DNA of 64,000 nucleotides from Siccirubricoccus phaeus (GCF_008360935.1 NZ_SRXO01000003.1:372001-436000); one strand, 5' to 3'; counted from the stretch's first letter, positions 17,679 to 26,185 are shown. Made by a program: numbers and translations. The notes: generated from the sequence alone by a model not told the origin.

Positions 17679-17857
17679 CGGGCCGCGCCCATCGCGGCCT
17701 TCGTGGCGATCACCCGGCCGGGGGCGGGCCGGACCGGCACCCGCAGGCGAAGCCGGAGGGCCGCAGCGCAGCGGAGGACGGCGGCGCGCGGCTTTCTTGC
17801 CTCGCGAGGAAGCGGCCCGTCAGGGCCGCGGGGAAGAAAGGCGCGCGACGGCGTTGC
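17679..17857 (-). repeat. leader element copy B upstream of DUF2493
   Basis: Second copy of the 15605-15810 element, in the same orientation and at the same distance from its gene: the palindrome CCTCGCGAGG is at 17800-17809, 141 nt before the ATG. CTTTCTT (17792-17798) pairs with AAGAAAG (17834-17840). The enclosed hairpin GCGGCCC-N4-GGGCCGC differs in sequence and length from that of copy A but is equally perfect. The remainder to 18087 shows no gene. Confidence 0.75.
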
Positions 17858-18087
17858 GGGGAGGGAGCGGCTCCGGCCCGATCGCCGGGGAGAAGGCCGT
17901 GGACGCGGTCATGTGCGAGGAGAGCCGCTTGGATGAGTTCAGCGCGCAAGAATCCCGAGTGAGTCCCAGGCATCCGAGCATGTCTATCGCGTCGACATTC
18001 GCGCCTTGCCGCAATTGAACGGCTGCTTCTGGCGGAGACTGGACAGTCCGCCTTTTCGCGCTGGGCGGCCTCTATACGGACATCGCC

Positions 18088-19503
18088 TCATGCGGGCGTG
18101 AGTCGGTTATGTCGCGAACAGATGACCAGGCGCTTTGCGCCGCGTGTCATCGCGACGTAGAGATGCCTGCGGTCCATCTCGGCGGGATCGAGGATAACTG
18201 CGAGATCCGCCTCAAGTCCTTTGAGCAGCAGCGTGCTGCCGACGGTCCGTCGCGCAAAAGGTCGTCCGACCAGCCGCGATCGCTCGCGCTCCTGAACCGC
18301 TGCTTCGGCAGGAGCCAAGGTGGCGTCGTCGCTGCAATTCTTGAGCATGCGCAAAGCGCCGCGCAGGATTGCAGGCCGGTGGGTACGGACGCCCGCCTCC
18401 TTGCCGATTTCGACCAGAAGATCCGCAGCGGAGCGGTAGCAGGGCGCTCCCGCGAATCGCACCGCAGCCGCTTCGGCCGGCGAGGCGGGTTTACGCTCGC
18501 GGCCCTGGCGCAGGGTGGCCACGCGCGCGAGCAGGTTGGTACCCCCGGTGTTGGTCATGACACTGCTGGCAAAATTTACAACATGCTCCAGGGCCCCCGG
18601 CGAGGCAAGATCGAGCCCTTCGCCGAATGCGACGAGATCGCGCATATCGACGTTCTCGACCGTGACCGCCCCAACAATCTGACTGGCGAACTGGCGCTGG
18701 CCAGCCGGGTTGCGCGAGTCGGCGATGATCAGAACCTTTTCGTCCTCGGCTGCCGCTATGCCGCCTGCACGCAAGCGTTCCTGATGGTCGCTAGCGCCGT
18801 CGAGACGGATCCAGGAAACATTTCGTGGTGCTTCCGCGAGATCGATGCCCTGCCCTGCGATCAGCGCGCGGCGAACATCGAGAAGATAACGGCCGAAGCC
18901 CTCCTCCCCGACATTGATCCATCGCCAAGGCGTATCGAGTTCGGCTGCAATCGGGAAATACGCGCAGACATGCTTGTCCCAGTCTGCGAGCGCATTGCCT
19001 TGAAAGCCAAAGATCGCCTGCAAAGGGTCACCGAGAACACAGGTGTCGAGACTTCGCGCCGCGAAGGCCACGATGGCGTGCTGGATTTCCGAGCAATCCT
19101 GATATTCGTCGACGATAAGCCGAGCGTATGTCGCGGCGAGCACATCGGCGACATGGCCGTCGCGCAGCACGATGGCCGCTGCGCGGCGGATTGCCGGGTA
19201 ATCAGTGCGCGGATTCTGAATCGACATGATCGCCGGATCGTGCCCACCCCGCTTGGGGAACAGGGTCAGCAGGCGAATGCACCAGCCGTCGATGGTCGAC
19301 AGCCGGTACTGCGACGGCCTGACCCCCGCGTAGTCGAGCCGCGCGCGGAGAGCCGCCACACCGGCGTTGGTGTGCGTGAGGACAAGGATTGGCTTCGAGC
19401 TCTCGTGGCGCCCGAGCGCCTGAGCAATCAGATGTGTTTTCCCGCATCCAGCGGGCGCCGTCACGGTGCCACGGGCGATCGAGAGAAGATCGACCTCAGG
19501 CAT
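18088..19503 (-). CDS. gajB: UvrD/Rep-like helicase, Gabija GajB-like
   Basis: Superfamily 1 helicase, 471 residues. Motif I is TAPAGCGKTHLIAQAL, motif II IVDEYQDCS, motif III GDPLQAIFGFQG, and late motifs TLLLKGLEADLAVIL and LYVAMTRGAKRLVI are present, so the gene looks intact. The start at 19503 overlaps the stop of the upstream TOPRIM gene by 8 nt (ATGCCTGA), a coupled pair typical of Gabija, where GajB senses nucleotide depletion or DNA ends and assists GajA. An OLD-plus-helicase pair outside strict Gabija is the alternative. With GajA beheaded, defence is probably lost. Confidence 0.8.
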   Translation of the reverse strand: MPEVDLLSIARGTVTAPAGCGKTHLIAQALGRHESSKPILVLTHTNAGVAALRARLDYAGVRPSQYRLSTIDGWCIRLLTLFPKRGGHDPAIMSIQNPRTDYPAIRRAAAIVLRDGHVADVLAATYARLIVDEYQDCSEIQHAIVAFAARSLDTCVLGDPLQAIFGFQGNALADWDKHVCAYFPIAAELDTPWRWINVGEEGFGRYLLDVRRALIAGQGIDLAEAPRNVSWIRLDGASDHQERLRAGGIAAAEDEKVLIIADSRNPAGQRQFASQIVGAVTVENVDMRDLVAFGEGLDLASPGALEHVVNFASSVMTNTGGTNLLARVATLRQGRERKPASPAEAAAVRFAGAPCYRSAADLLVEIGKEAGVRTHRPAILRGALRMLKNCSDDATLAPAEAAVQERERSRLVGRPFARRTVGSTLLLKGLEADLAVILDPAEMDRRHLYVAMTRGAKRLVICSRHNRLTPA

Positions 19504-20167
19504 CCGCACACCAGTTGAACACGGCCTCGATCGCTGCGCGAAACTCGGGGCGCGCATTCGGCAGGTCGGGGCCGATGATGTCGCGCGCGGCCTCTTCCAT
19601 GCAGCTCACTGTCTTGAACCAGCTGTTCTTCTTGTACTTGGCGGCGTCGGCGAGAGTAGTCCGGATAAGGTCTGTCATCCGTCCGCGGCAATCCGCGAGG
19701 CTCATGATCCCAGACGAGGTGGTATCAATGTGCGCGGCGATCAGCTCCTCGCCGTGGATTTCGACCGCCCTTTCCAGCAACAGGTGGACCCCATTGTCGC
19801 TAACTCCGGCGAACAGCGCCTGTTCCAGCGCCTGCCCGTCCTGCCATTTGAACAGATCACCGCCCCCAACCTCGAAGACACCTTCCTCGCCCGCGTCGGG
19901 TTTCACGTCGTCGTCGCGTAGCACTGCAACGCGGTAACCGAGCGACGCTAGCGCGTTCGCTCGAACGTAAATCTTAGTAACGCCGCCCGCGTCGACCAGC
20001 GCGACGCCATGGGCATTAAGGGATACTTGGCCGGCGGTCATTCGGTGCAGATCGAGCCCACGAAGGAGGCCGACCTCGCTGGCACCTTCACAGATGAGCA
20101 CCGATCGCGCGAGAAAGGCGTCAGGCTGCACACGAATCGTTCCCTGGATCGCGTCCTCGGTGCCGAC
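19496..20167 (-). pseudogene. gajA: 5'-truncated OLD-family nuclease (GajA C-terminal TOPRIM part)
   Basis: About 220 residues remain. The TOPRIM glutamate motif SVLICEGASEVGLLRGLD and the acidic motif AVLRDDDVKPD are present, followed by the C-terminal KKNSWFKTVSCMEEAARDI. The ABC-type ATPase half of GajA, some 300 residues, is missing. In-frame sequence continues upstream of the GTG at 20131 to about 20167 (GTIRVQPDAFLARS is family-like), then ends against an integrase fragment on the other strand. The loss is therefore a rearrangement breakpoint, not a choice of start codon. Confidence 0.8.
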
Positions 20168-20179
20168 TAGCCCGGATTA

Positions 20180-20651
20180 TGCGCGAGGGCTGCCTGTGGT
20201 GGAGTTCCTCGAGGCTCGCCGGCATGAGGGTCTCGGGACCTACGTGTTTCCCGGCCAAGGCGATGACAACGCCTTTGGCAGCTTCCCGAACCATTGGCGG
20301 CAGATCTTCGAAGACACGGCGCTCTCCGACATCACGCCCCACGTCCTGCGGCACAGCTTCGCCAGCATCGCCAACGACCTGGGCTTCACCGAGGTGACGA
20401 TCGCGGCGCTGGTCGGCCACTCGAAAGGTTCGGTGACGAGCAACTACATCCACACGCTCGATACGGCGCTGATCATGGCCGCCGACACGATCTCGGGCTA
20501 CATCCAGGGCCTGCTCGATGGGATCGAATTCAAGCAGACGGCCTACGCCCTCGATCGTGACTCCCACAAAGCGGCCCTCGCTCGGTTCCTTCAGAAGGCT
20601 GTCGGAGACGTAGACGGGGTGAACGATGCTGAACAGCGCCTCGCAGCATGA
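20180..20651 (+). pseudogene. tyrosine recombinase (integrase) C-terminal fragment
   Basis: Catalytic-domain remnant from GLPVVEFLEARR onward. H-x-x-R is in ITPHVLRHSFAS, the later His in LVGHSKGSV and the nucleophile in NYIHTLD. The N-terminal DNA-binding parts and the first catalytic arginine are absent. Unlike the fuller integrase at 21984 it retains the natural C-terminus (TISGYIQGLLDGIEF and about 40 more residues). It abuts the broken end of gajA. Confidence 0.85.
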
Positions 20652-20674
20652 GCGAGGTAGCGAGATTTCAGTTA

Positions 20675-20714
20675 TTGCAGTTATAGCCTGTCCGACCTAT
20701 ATTGGTCGGGCAGG
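20675..20714 (+). promoter_or_regulatory. promoter with overlapping palindromic operator of the PIN toxin-antitoxin operon
   Basis: TTGCAG (20675-20680) and TATATT (20698-20703) are 17 nt apart, a strong sigma-70 promoter. The -10 hexamer is the exact loop of an inverted repeat, CCTGTCCGACC (20687-20697) and GGTCGGGCAGG (20704-20714), with one mismatch in 11 bp. Autorepression by the antitoxin is expected. AGGAG follows 6 nt before the ATG at 20723. Confidence 0.75.
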
Positions 20715-20722
20715 AGAAAGCC

Positions 20723-21169
20723 ATGACCAGCCAAGTCGTCCAGTTCACCGGGCTGTCTGACCAGGACCGCAAAAAGGTGTCTCCTTTGCCCAAGCTGGCG
20801 GAGGGCGATCATGTCGAACTGCACGTCCGACGCCCCGACGGCCGGGAACAGACCTTGTCACTCCCGCCAGCCGCGAACAGCGTCGTCGAGGCGCTGCTGT
20901 CGCGCCTTCTCAGCGGCCAGCGCGTCGCGCTGCTGACCGAGGATCAGGAGCTGAGCCCAATGGAAGCGTCGGCAGTGCTCGGCATCTCACGACCGCTCGT
21001 TGTCCACCGGATGGACATCGGCGATCTGCCGTTCCGCTATGTCGGCAAGCACCGCCGTGCTCTGCTGAAAGACGTGCTTGTCCTGAAGGACCGTCTCGAC
21101 GCGCATCAGAAGGCGCTCGACGCGCTGGCCGAGGACACAGAGGACTTGATCAGCAAGCATGGGCTCTAA
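20723..21169 (+). CDS. antitoxin with excisionase-type helix-turn-helix
   Basis: 148 residues. The N-terminal half has a beta-rich segment (GDHVELHVRRPDGREQTLSL), the middle the DNA-binding HTH of the MerR/excisionase kind (LSPMEASAVLGISRPLVVHRMD, in part EASAVLGISRPLVVHR), and the C-terminal helix probably binds the toxin. Start 20723 is set by AGGAG 6 nt upstream; the TTG at 20702 lies inside the promoter. The stop is overlapped by the toxin start by 11 nt. Confidence 0.85.
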   Translation: MTSQVVQFTGLSDQDRKKVSPLPKLAEGDHVELHVRRPDGREQTLSLPPAANSVVEALLSRLLSGQRVALLTEDQELSPMEASAVLGISRPLVVHRMDIGDLPFRYVGKHRRALLKDVLVLKDRLDAHQKALDALAEDTEDLISKHGL

Positions 21170-21536
21170 ACCACCTGTCGCGGTCTATGATGCCTGCGTC
21201 CTCTATCCCTTCCACCTTCGCAATGTCCTGATCCAGTGCGCCGTCGACGGCTTAGTGGTGGCGCGCTGGACGGACGACATTCACGCGGAGTGGATCAGGA
21301 ATCTCGCGGCCAATTCGGGCATCCCGATCACGCGGCTCCAAGCCACGCGCGACCGGATGAAGGCTGTCCTGCCGGAGGCCGACGTCAGTGGCTATCAGAC
21401 TTTGATCCCGACTCTGTCGCTGCCAGATGCCAACGACAGGCACGTTCTTGCCGCCGCCATCAACGGCGGCGCCGCGGTGATCGTGACCTGGAACGCGAAG
21501 CACTTCCCGACCGCGCAGCTATGCCATCATGCCTAG
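21159..21536 (+). CDS. PIN-domain toxin, C-terminally truncated
   Basis: 125 residues; relatives of this antitoxin type usually carry a PIN protein of about 180-190 residues. PIN motifs seen are VAVYDACVLYPFHLRN (first Asp), DIHAEWIRNL (Glu) and LPDANDRHVLAAAINGGA (Asp). After VTWNAKHFPTAQL the sequence ends in HHA and stop, where relatives have DFP and continue about 55 residues. The fourth acidic position is His. The missing tail coincides with the start of a 450-nt gene-free region, so the toxin was probably cut by rearrangement and may be inactive. Confidence 0.75.
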   Translation: MGSKPPVAVYDACVLYPFHLRNVLIQCAVDGLVVARWTDDIHAEWIRNLAANSGIPITRLQATRDRMKAVLPEADVSGYQTLIPTLSLPDANDRHVLAAAINGGAAVIVTWNAKHFPTAQLCHHA

Positions 21537-21983
21537 CCCGAGCGACCCCTAGGGTCAACAGACTCGACCGTCTTCTACCAACCTCTCTGACGGATCGTCC
21601 GACGCCCGCTCTCGCACGCGACATCCTATCCATTTCCCCGCCATCGCTTCCCCCCAAGCTGCTTACGCGATGCTTACGCGGGAAATTTTGCTGGCGTGGC
21701 GTTTGCCAGAGAGGCCTCTAACCTACTGTCATTCCGTATCTTTTTCAACAACCTTCGGGCGCAGACACCCTTGACACAAGCCTTCGGAGCGTATCCGGAA
21801 CGATTTCGCCAAGCCTTCTCTTTCTACGCCATAGCCCTCTAACCTACTACGTAGATTGAGTTTTCCTGGCATCTCCCTCCGCATCGCGTATCCGTCTGCA
21901 CGTCGAAGTTTCGGCCCGGGTGCTGCCGTGGTGCTTCCGGAAATGGAGCCCACGGGTCCCAACTCGGACCAGGAGCACAGGAC
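21537..21983. other. intergenic region with short direct repeats upstream of the integrase
   Basis: No gene seen in 447 nt. CCTCTAACCTACT occurs at 21715-21727 and 21836-21848, and GCTTACGCG at 21661-21669 and 21672-21680. Being next to an integrase gene, these could be recombinase or excisionase arm sites. The base composition is more AT-rich than the surroundings. Confidence 0.5.
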
Positions 21984-23276
21984 GTGGGAAAGCTCAGCAA
22001 GCGCACCGTCGATCAGGCAATGCCGCGGGATGCGGACTACTTCATCTGGGATGACGAACTGCCCGGGTTCGGCCTCCGGGTGTTCACCTCGGGACGGCGC
22101 AGCTACGTCGTACAGTATCGTGCCAAGGGGCGCACCCGGCGATTCACGATCGGCGTGCATGGCGTCTGGACGCCGGAGACGGCACGGCGGGAAGCCCGCG
22201 TGCTCCTCGGCCGCATCGCGCAGGGCGACAATCCGGCAGAGCAGAGGGAGCTCGACCACCGCGCGATCACGGTCAAGGAGCTCTGCGAGCGGTACATGGC
22301 CGACGCGAAGGCAGGCCTGATCCTCGGCAAGAAGCAACGGCCGAAGAAGGCCTCGACGATCTACACCGACGAGGGGCGCATCAAGCGCCACATCGTCCCG
22401 CTGCTCGGCACGCGGCGCGTGAAGGACCTCACCAGCGCCGACGTGACGCAGTTCATGCGCGACATCGCGTCCGGCAAGACGAAGGCTGACGTGAAGACGC
22501 GCAGGCGCGGGCGCGCCATCGTTCGCGGCGGCATGGGGACGGGTCGCCGCACGGTTGGCTTCCTCGGCGCGCTGCTGACCTATGCGCGCGAGGCCGGCAT
22601 CATCGACTCCAACCCGGCGCATGGCATCCGGAAAGCCGCTGACCAGAAGAGGACGCGGCGCCTCTCGGAAGACGAGTATCGGCTGCTCGGGAAGCTGCTG
22701 GCGAAGGCACTCGCTGACGATCAACTCCGCACCTCGGCGAAGATCACCCGTCTGCTCGCGCTGACCGGATGCCGCCGCGGCGAGATCCTCAACCTGACCT
22801 GGTCCGAGGTGGACACCGCCAACAGCTGCCTTCGTCTGCACGACACGAAGGAGGGCGCATCCGTCCGTCCGATCGGACTTCCCGCCGTCGACATGCTGGA
22901 GGCGGATCGGCCGCGTGAAGCGGTCGGCCCGGTGTTCCGCGGCTTCCTCGATGGCAAGCCGTTGATCGGCTATCCGAAGCACTGGGACAAGATCTTCGCG
23001 AAGACACCGCTCGCCGATGTCACCCCTCATGTCCTGCGCCACAGCTTCGCCAGCATCGCGAACGATCTCGGCTTCACTGAGTCGACCGTCGCCGCGTTGC
23101 TGGGACATGCGCAGGGATCGGTGACCAGCCGCTATATCCACGCGGTCGACACGTCGCTGATCATGGCTGCGGATAGGACTCACGCCGGAGTAGAGATTTC
23201 GGGGCAGCAGAATGACGCCAGACAGAGTCGGAGCGACGCATATGCGTGGACATGGTGCTGCGAGCAGCGACGATAG
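21984..23276 (+). CDS. tyrosine recombinase integrase with replaced C-terminus
   Basis: Phage/element integrase, 430 residues. The N-terminal DUF4102-like arm-binding part runs to about 95, the SAM-like core-binding domain about 95-200, and the catalytic domain about 215-395. Catalytic residues visible are R in LTGCRRGEILNL, H/R in VTPHVLRHSFAS, H in LLGHAQGSV and Y in SRYIHAVD. GTG 21984 is set by AGGAG 8 nt upstream. After SLIMAAD (about 23175) the family tail TISGYIQG is replaced by an unrelated sequence of about 35 residues, so the 3' end was exchanged by a deletion. Activity is uncertain. Confidence 0.85.
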   Translation: MGKLSKRTVDQAMPRDADYFIWDDELPGFGLRVFTSGRRSYVVQYRAKGRTRRFTIGVHGVWTPETARREARVLLGRIAQGDNPAEQRELDHRAITVKELCERYMADAKAGLILGKKQRPKKASTIYTDEGRIKRHIVPLLGTRRVKDLTSADVTQFMRDIASGKTKADVKTRRRGRAIVRGGMGTGRRTVGFLGALLTYAREAGIIDSNPAHGIRKAADQKRTRRLSEDEYRLLGKLLAKALADDQLRTSAKITRLLALTGCRRGEILNLTWSEVDTANSCLRLHDTKEGASVRPIGLPAVDMLEADRPREAVGPVFRGFLDGKPLIGYPKHWDKIFAKTPLADVTPHVLRHSFASIANDLGFTESTVAALLGHAQGSVTSRYIHAVDTSLIMAADRTHAGVEISGQQNDARQSRSDAYAWTWCCEQRR

Positions 23277-23402
23277 CAACAAGGTGGGTGCCGTCTGCTC
23301 TCCGCACGCTCAGCGACGGCAGGCTTCCGGCTGGCCTGCTCCCTTTGTCCGGCCCAAACCATAGAGCGCGGCGCAAGGCAGCGACCGACACAAGGAGCCT
23401 TC

Positions 23403-24569
23403 ATGCAGTCCTTCCGCTACCTCGTCCCGCAGCTGCGGCTGTTCCAGGGTGCTGGCTGCCTTGCGCATCTCGGCCGCGAACTGGCGCGCCTCGGCAGCCA
23501 TCGAGCCGTGATCGTCTGCGGTTCCTCGGTGAGCAGCGGACCGCTGGTCGAGCTCGCCCGCGAAGCGCTGGGCCCGCGCTTTGCCGGAATCTACGCAGGC
23601 GTACGCCCCCACAGCCCGCTGCCGGCCGTGCAGGAGGCGGCCGAGGCGCTGCGCCGGCTGGATGCGGACGCCGCGGTGGCAATCGGCGGCGGGTCCGCCA
23701 TCGTCACCGCGCGTGCGGCCGCGATTCTGCTCGCAGAAAATGCGGATGTCGCTGCCCTCTGCACCCAGCCGGACGCCACCGGAGAGCTGAAGAGCCCCAA
23801 GCTGGCAGCGCCAAAGATCCCGCAGATCGTAGTCCCGACGACGCCCACCACGGCAATCCCCAAGGCAGGCAGCGCCATTCTTGATCCTGTTGCCAATTCG
23901 AGGCTGGCCCTCTTCGACCCCAAGACGAGGGCACAGGCCATCTTCCTGCCGCCGGAAGCCGTCGAAAGTGCGCCGCGACCGCTGTTCGCGAGTGCGGGCG
24001 TCAACACCCTGACGTTGGCCGTCGAGGGCCTGCTGTCGCGCCTGGAGAATCCCATCTCCGATGCGCTTCTGATGCACGCCGTGCGCCTGCTGAAAGCGCG
24101 CCTGCCCGATACCATGCGCAGCGATGATCCTGCGATGCGGGCCGATCTGATGGCGGCCTCGATCCTGGCCGGTCAGGGGTCGGACTTCACCGGGGCGGGC
24201 TTGGCGATCCCGCTTGGTCACGCGATCGGCGCGAGATTTCACGTGGACAACGGCGTCACGGATGCGATCGTCCTGCCGCACGTTGTACGCTACAATGCGC
24301 CTTTCGCGCGGAAGGGGCTGAGGAAGCTGGCCGATGCCTTCCAGGCTCCAACTACGAGCGAGGAGGAGCTCGAAGCTGCGGTGATCGCCGAACTGGGGGC
24401 GATCTCCACGGCACTCGGCTTTCCGCGGCGGCTGCACGACATCGGCGTTGGGGCAGAGTGCTTCGACGACCTGGCCAAGGTGACGTTGCAGGACTGGTTC
24501 GTCCGGAACAATCCGCGCCCCATCGCCGACCCAGCGGAAGTACGGAATGTCCTCGAGGAGGCCTGGTGA
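23403..24569 (+). CDS. iron-containing alcohol dehydrogenase-like protein with altered metal site
   Basis: 388 residues, group III ADH / maleylacetate reductase fold. The NAD(P)-binding loop AVAIGGGSAIVTARA and VPTTPTTAIPKAGSA are present. The metal-site block that normally reads DALTHA is NTLTLA (Asp to Asn, His to Leu). The second block LGHAIGARFHVDNG keeps one His but has Asn where HG is usual, so three of four ligands are replaced. AAGGAG lies 5 nt upstream of the ATG. Convergent with a CoA-ligase fragment. A metal-independent reductase or a non-catalytic protein are both possible. Confidence 0.75.
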   Translation: MQSFRYLVPQLRLFQGAGCLAHLGRELARLGSHRAVIVCGSSVSSGPLVELAREALGPRFAGIYAGVRPHSPLPAVQEAAEALRRLDADAAVAIGGGSAIVTARAAAILLAENADVAALCTQPDATGELKSPKLAAPKIPQIVVPTTPTTAIPKAGSAILDPVANSRLALFDPKTRAQAIFLPPEAVESAPRPLFASAGVNTLTLAVEGLLSRLENPISDALLMHAVRLLKARLPDTMRSDDPAMRADLMAASILAGQGSDFTGAGLAIPLGHAIGARFHVDNGVTDAIVLPHVVRYNAPFARKGLRKLADAFQAPTTSEEELEAAVIAELGAISTALGFPRRLHDIGVGAECFDDLAKVTLQDWFVRNNPRPIADPAEVRNVLEEAW

Positions 24570-24628
24570 GGAGTCTCCCCCAAGAGTCGCAAAGAAGGCG
24601 CCTGGCGGATGCGTGAGCCGACGATGCC

Positions 24629-25245
24629 TTAGGAAGCGCCGAGCAGCCGTCTCAGCTCCGTCTTCAGGACTTTGCCGTAGTTGTTCTTCGGCAGCCCGGC
24701 CACGAAGCGGTGCTCCTTCGGCCGCTTGAAGCGCGCGATGCGTTCCAGGCACAGGGCATCGAGCGCGGCCGGCGTCGGCGAGGCGTCGCTCCGCGCGACG
24801 ACGAAGGCCACCACCTCCTCGCCCCAATCGGCATGGGCGCGGCCGACGACCGAGACCTCTGCCACATCGGGGTGGAGCAGCAACACCTCCTCCACCTCGC
24901 GCGGATAGATGTTGGTCCCGCCGCTGATGATGAGATCCTTCGAGCGGTCCTTCAGCGTCAGGAAGCCGTCCGCGTCCAGCGCGCCGACATCGCCGGTCCA
25001 GAGCCAGCCGTCGCGGAGCGCGGCGGCGGTGGCCTCGGGATTGCGCCAGTAGCCCGACATGACAGTGTCGCCGCGCAGGATGATCTCGCCCGTCTCGCCC
25101 GCGGGCAGCGGCTTGCCGTCCGGATCCACCACGCGCAGCTCGACGATCCCCTGCGCGTAGCCGACCGAGGCCAGCCGCTCGAGGTAGCGCGGATGCGCCG
25201 TGTCGGCGTGGCAGGCGCGGGGCAGGACGGTGATGGTCATCGGGC
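24629..25245 (-). pseudogene. acyl-CoA synthetase C-terminal fragment
   Basis: About 203 residues remain: TGEIILRGDTVMSGYWRNP, GWLWTGDVGALDADGFLTL, DRSKDLIISGGTNIYPREVE and the catalytic end LPKNNYGKVLKTELRR. The ATP-binding N-terminal two thirds are missing. MTITVLPRACH is internal sequence in full-length relatives, so the apparent start is not real. Homology ends at about 25245, exactly where another broken gene begins on the opposite strand. Confidence 0.85.
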
Positions 25246-25482
25246 TTTCGGGCCACCGAAGGCTACATGGCGGATTGGCAAGAGGCTGAGGACGGCTCGC
25301 TTCTGCTGTTCGAGAATCACTGCCCGATCTGCGCCGCCGCTGAATTCTGTCAGGGCTTCTGCCGCGCGGAGCTGGAAGTCTTCAGGATGGTGCTTGGACC
25401 AGCGGCTGCGGTCGAACGCACAGAGCATATCGTGAGCGGCGCGCGCCGGTGCACCTACGTCATTCGCCCGGTGGAGGCTTGA
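25246..25482 (+). pseudogene. 3' fragment of a Cys-rich HTH regulator (SufR-like)
   Basis: The sequence EGYMADWQEAEDG, then LFENHCPICAAAEFCQGFCR, and later GARRCTYVIRP match the C-terminal cysteine cluster (C-x2-C-x6-C-x3-C) of SufR-like helix-turn-helix regulators that bind Fe-S clusters. The N-terminal DNA-binding part is missing. In-frame sequence runs back to about 25246, where it meets the truncated CoA ligase. Nothing supported is seen between 25483 and 25662. Confidence 0.7.
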
Positions 25483-25662
25483 AGCTGCCGCCTCGCCCGG
25501 GATCGGAGCGCGTATCCGGTTTCATTGGCTCGCATCTCAGACTGGCGAGGCGCTGATTGAGTGCTCGGCGGCGGCGCAGTCGAGCTTCCTCCTCAGGCCC
25601 GCAGTCCCGGCGGCTGGACGTCAAGCCACCGCCTCATGCAGCAGCCTGCCACGCACACCCGC

Positions 25663-26145
25663 CTAAGCGGCCTTCGAATTGCGCTGCCCTTTCTTCCGCA
25701 GGAGGAGACGTGGGCCAGGGCCTTCCGCAGCAAGCCGGTCATCAGGGTTGCGCAAGGGGCAGTCGGAAAGCGAAAGGCACCCGCATCCAATGCAGCCCTC
25801 AAGGTCGTTCCTGAGCTGCAGAAGGGCTGTGATCCGCTCATCAATCAATGTCTGCCAAGCGGCCGTGAGGCGGTGCCAGTCCTTCTTCGTCAGCGACCGG
25901 TCGGTGGGAATCGAGGACAGGTAGTCCTTGACGATCGCCAGGGGGATCCCCGCCCGCTGCGCAATCCTGATCACCGCCACCCTGCGCAGCACGTCACGGG
26001 TGTATCGGCGCTGGTTGCCATCCGAGCGCCAGCCCTCGATGAGCCCCTTCGCCTCATAGAAGTGGATCGTCGATACCGCGACCCCGCTGCGCTTCGCGAC
26101 GACGCCCACACTCAGGTGGGTTGGCTTCGGCTTGGCTGTCGGCAT
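25663..26145 (-). CDS. soxR: redox-sensitive transcriptional activator SoxR
   Basis: MerR family, 160 residues. The winged-helix opening is [20 protein letters not shown], then [20 protein letters not shown], a dimerisation helix, and the [2Fe-2S] motif C-x2-C-x-C-x5-C in [16 protein letters not shown]. Redox-cycling compounds oxidise the cluster and switch on target promoters with a 19-bp spacer. A textbook target with a perfect SoxR box lies in its own upstream gap, facing an efflux gene. AAAGGA precedes the ATG. Confidence 0.93.
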   Translation of the reverse strand: MPTAKPKPTHLSVGVVAKRSGVAVSTIHFYEAKGLIEGWRSDGNQRRYTRDVLRRVAVIRIAQRAGIPLAIVKDYLSSIPTDRSLTKKDWHRLTAAWQTLIDERITALLQLRNDLEGCIGCGCLSLSDCPLRNPDDRLAAEGPGPRLLLRKKGQRNSKAA

Positions 26146-26185
26146 GGCTATCCTTTCCAGACCTCACCCATACTTCGGGAGCCAC

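Noticed and set aside
21729-23282. 517-codon minus-strand open frame over the integrase
   Set aside because: Antisense to a clear integrase with catalytic motifs; composition typical of a GC-rich shadow frame.
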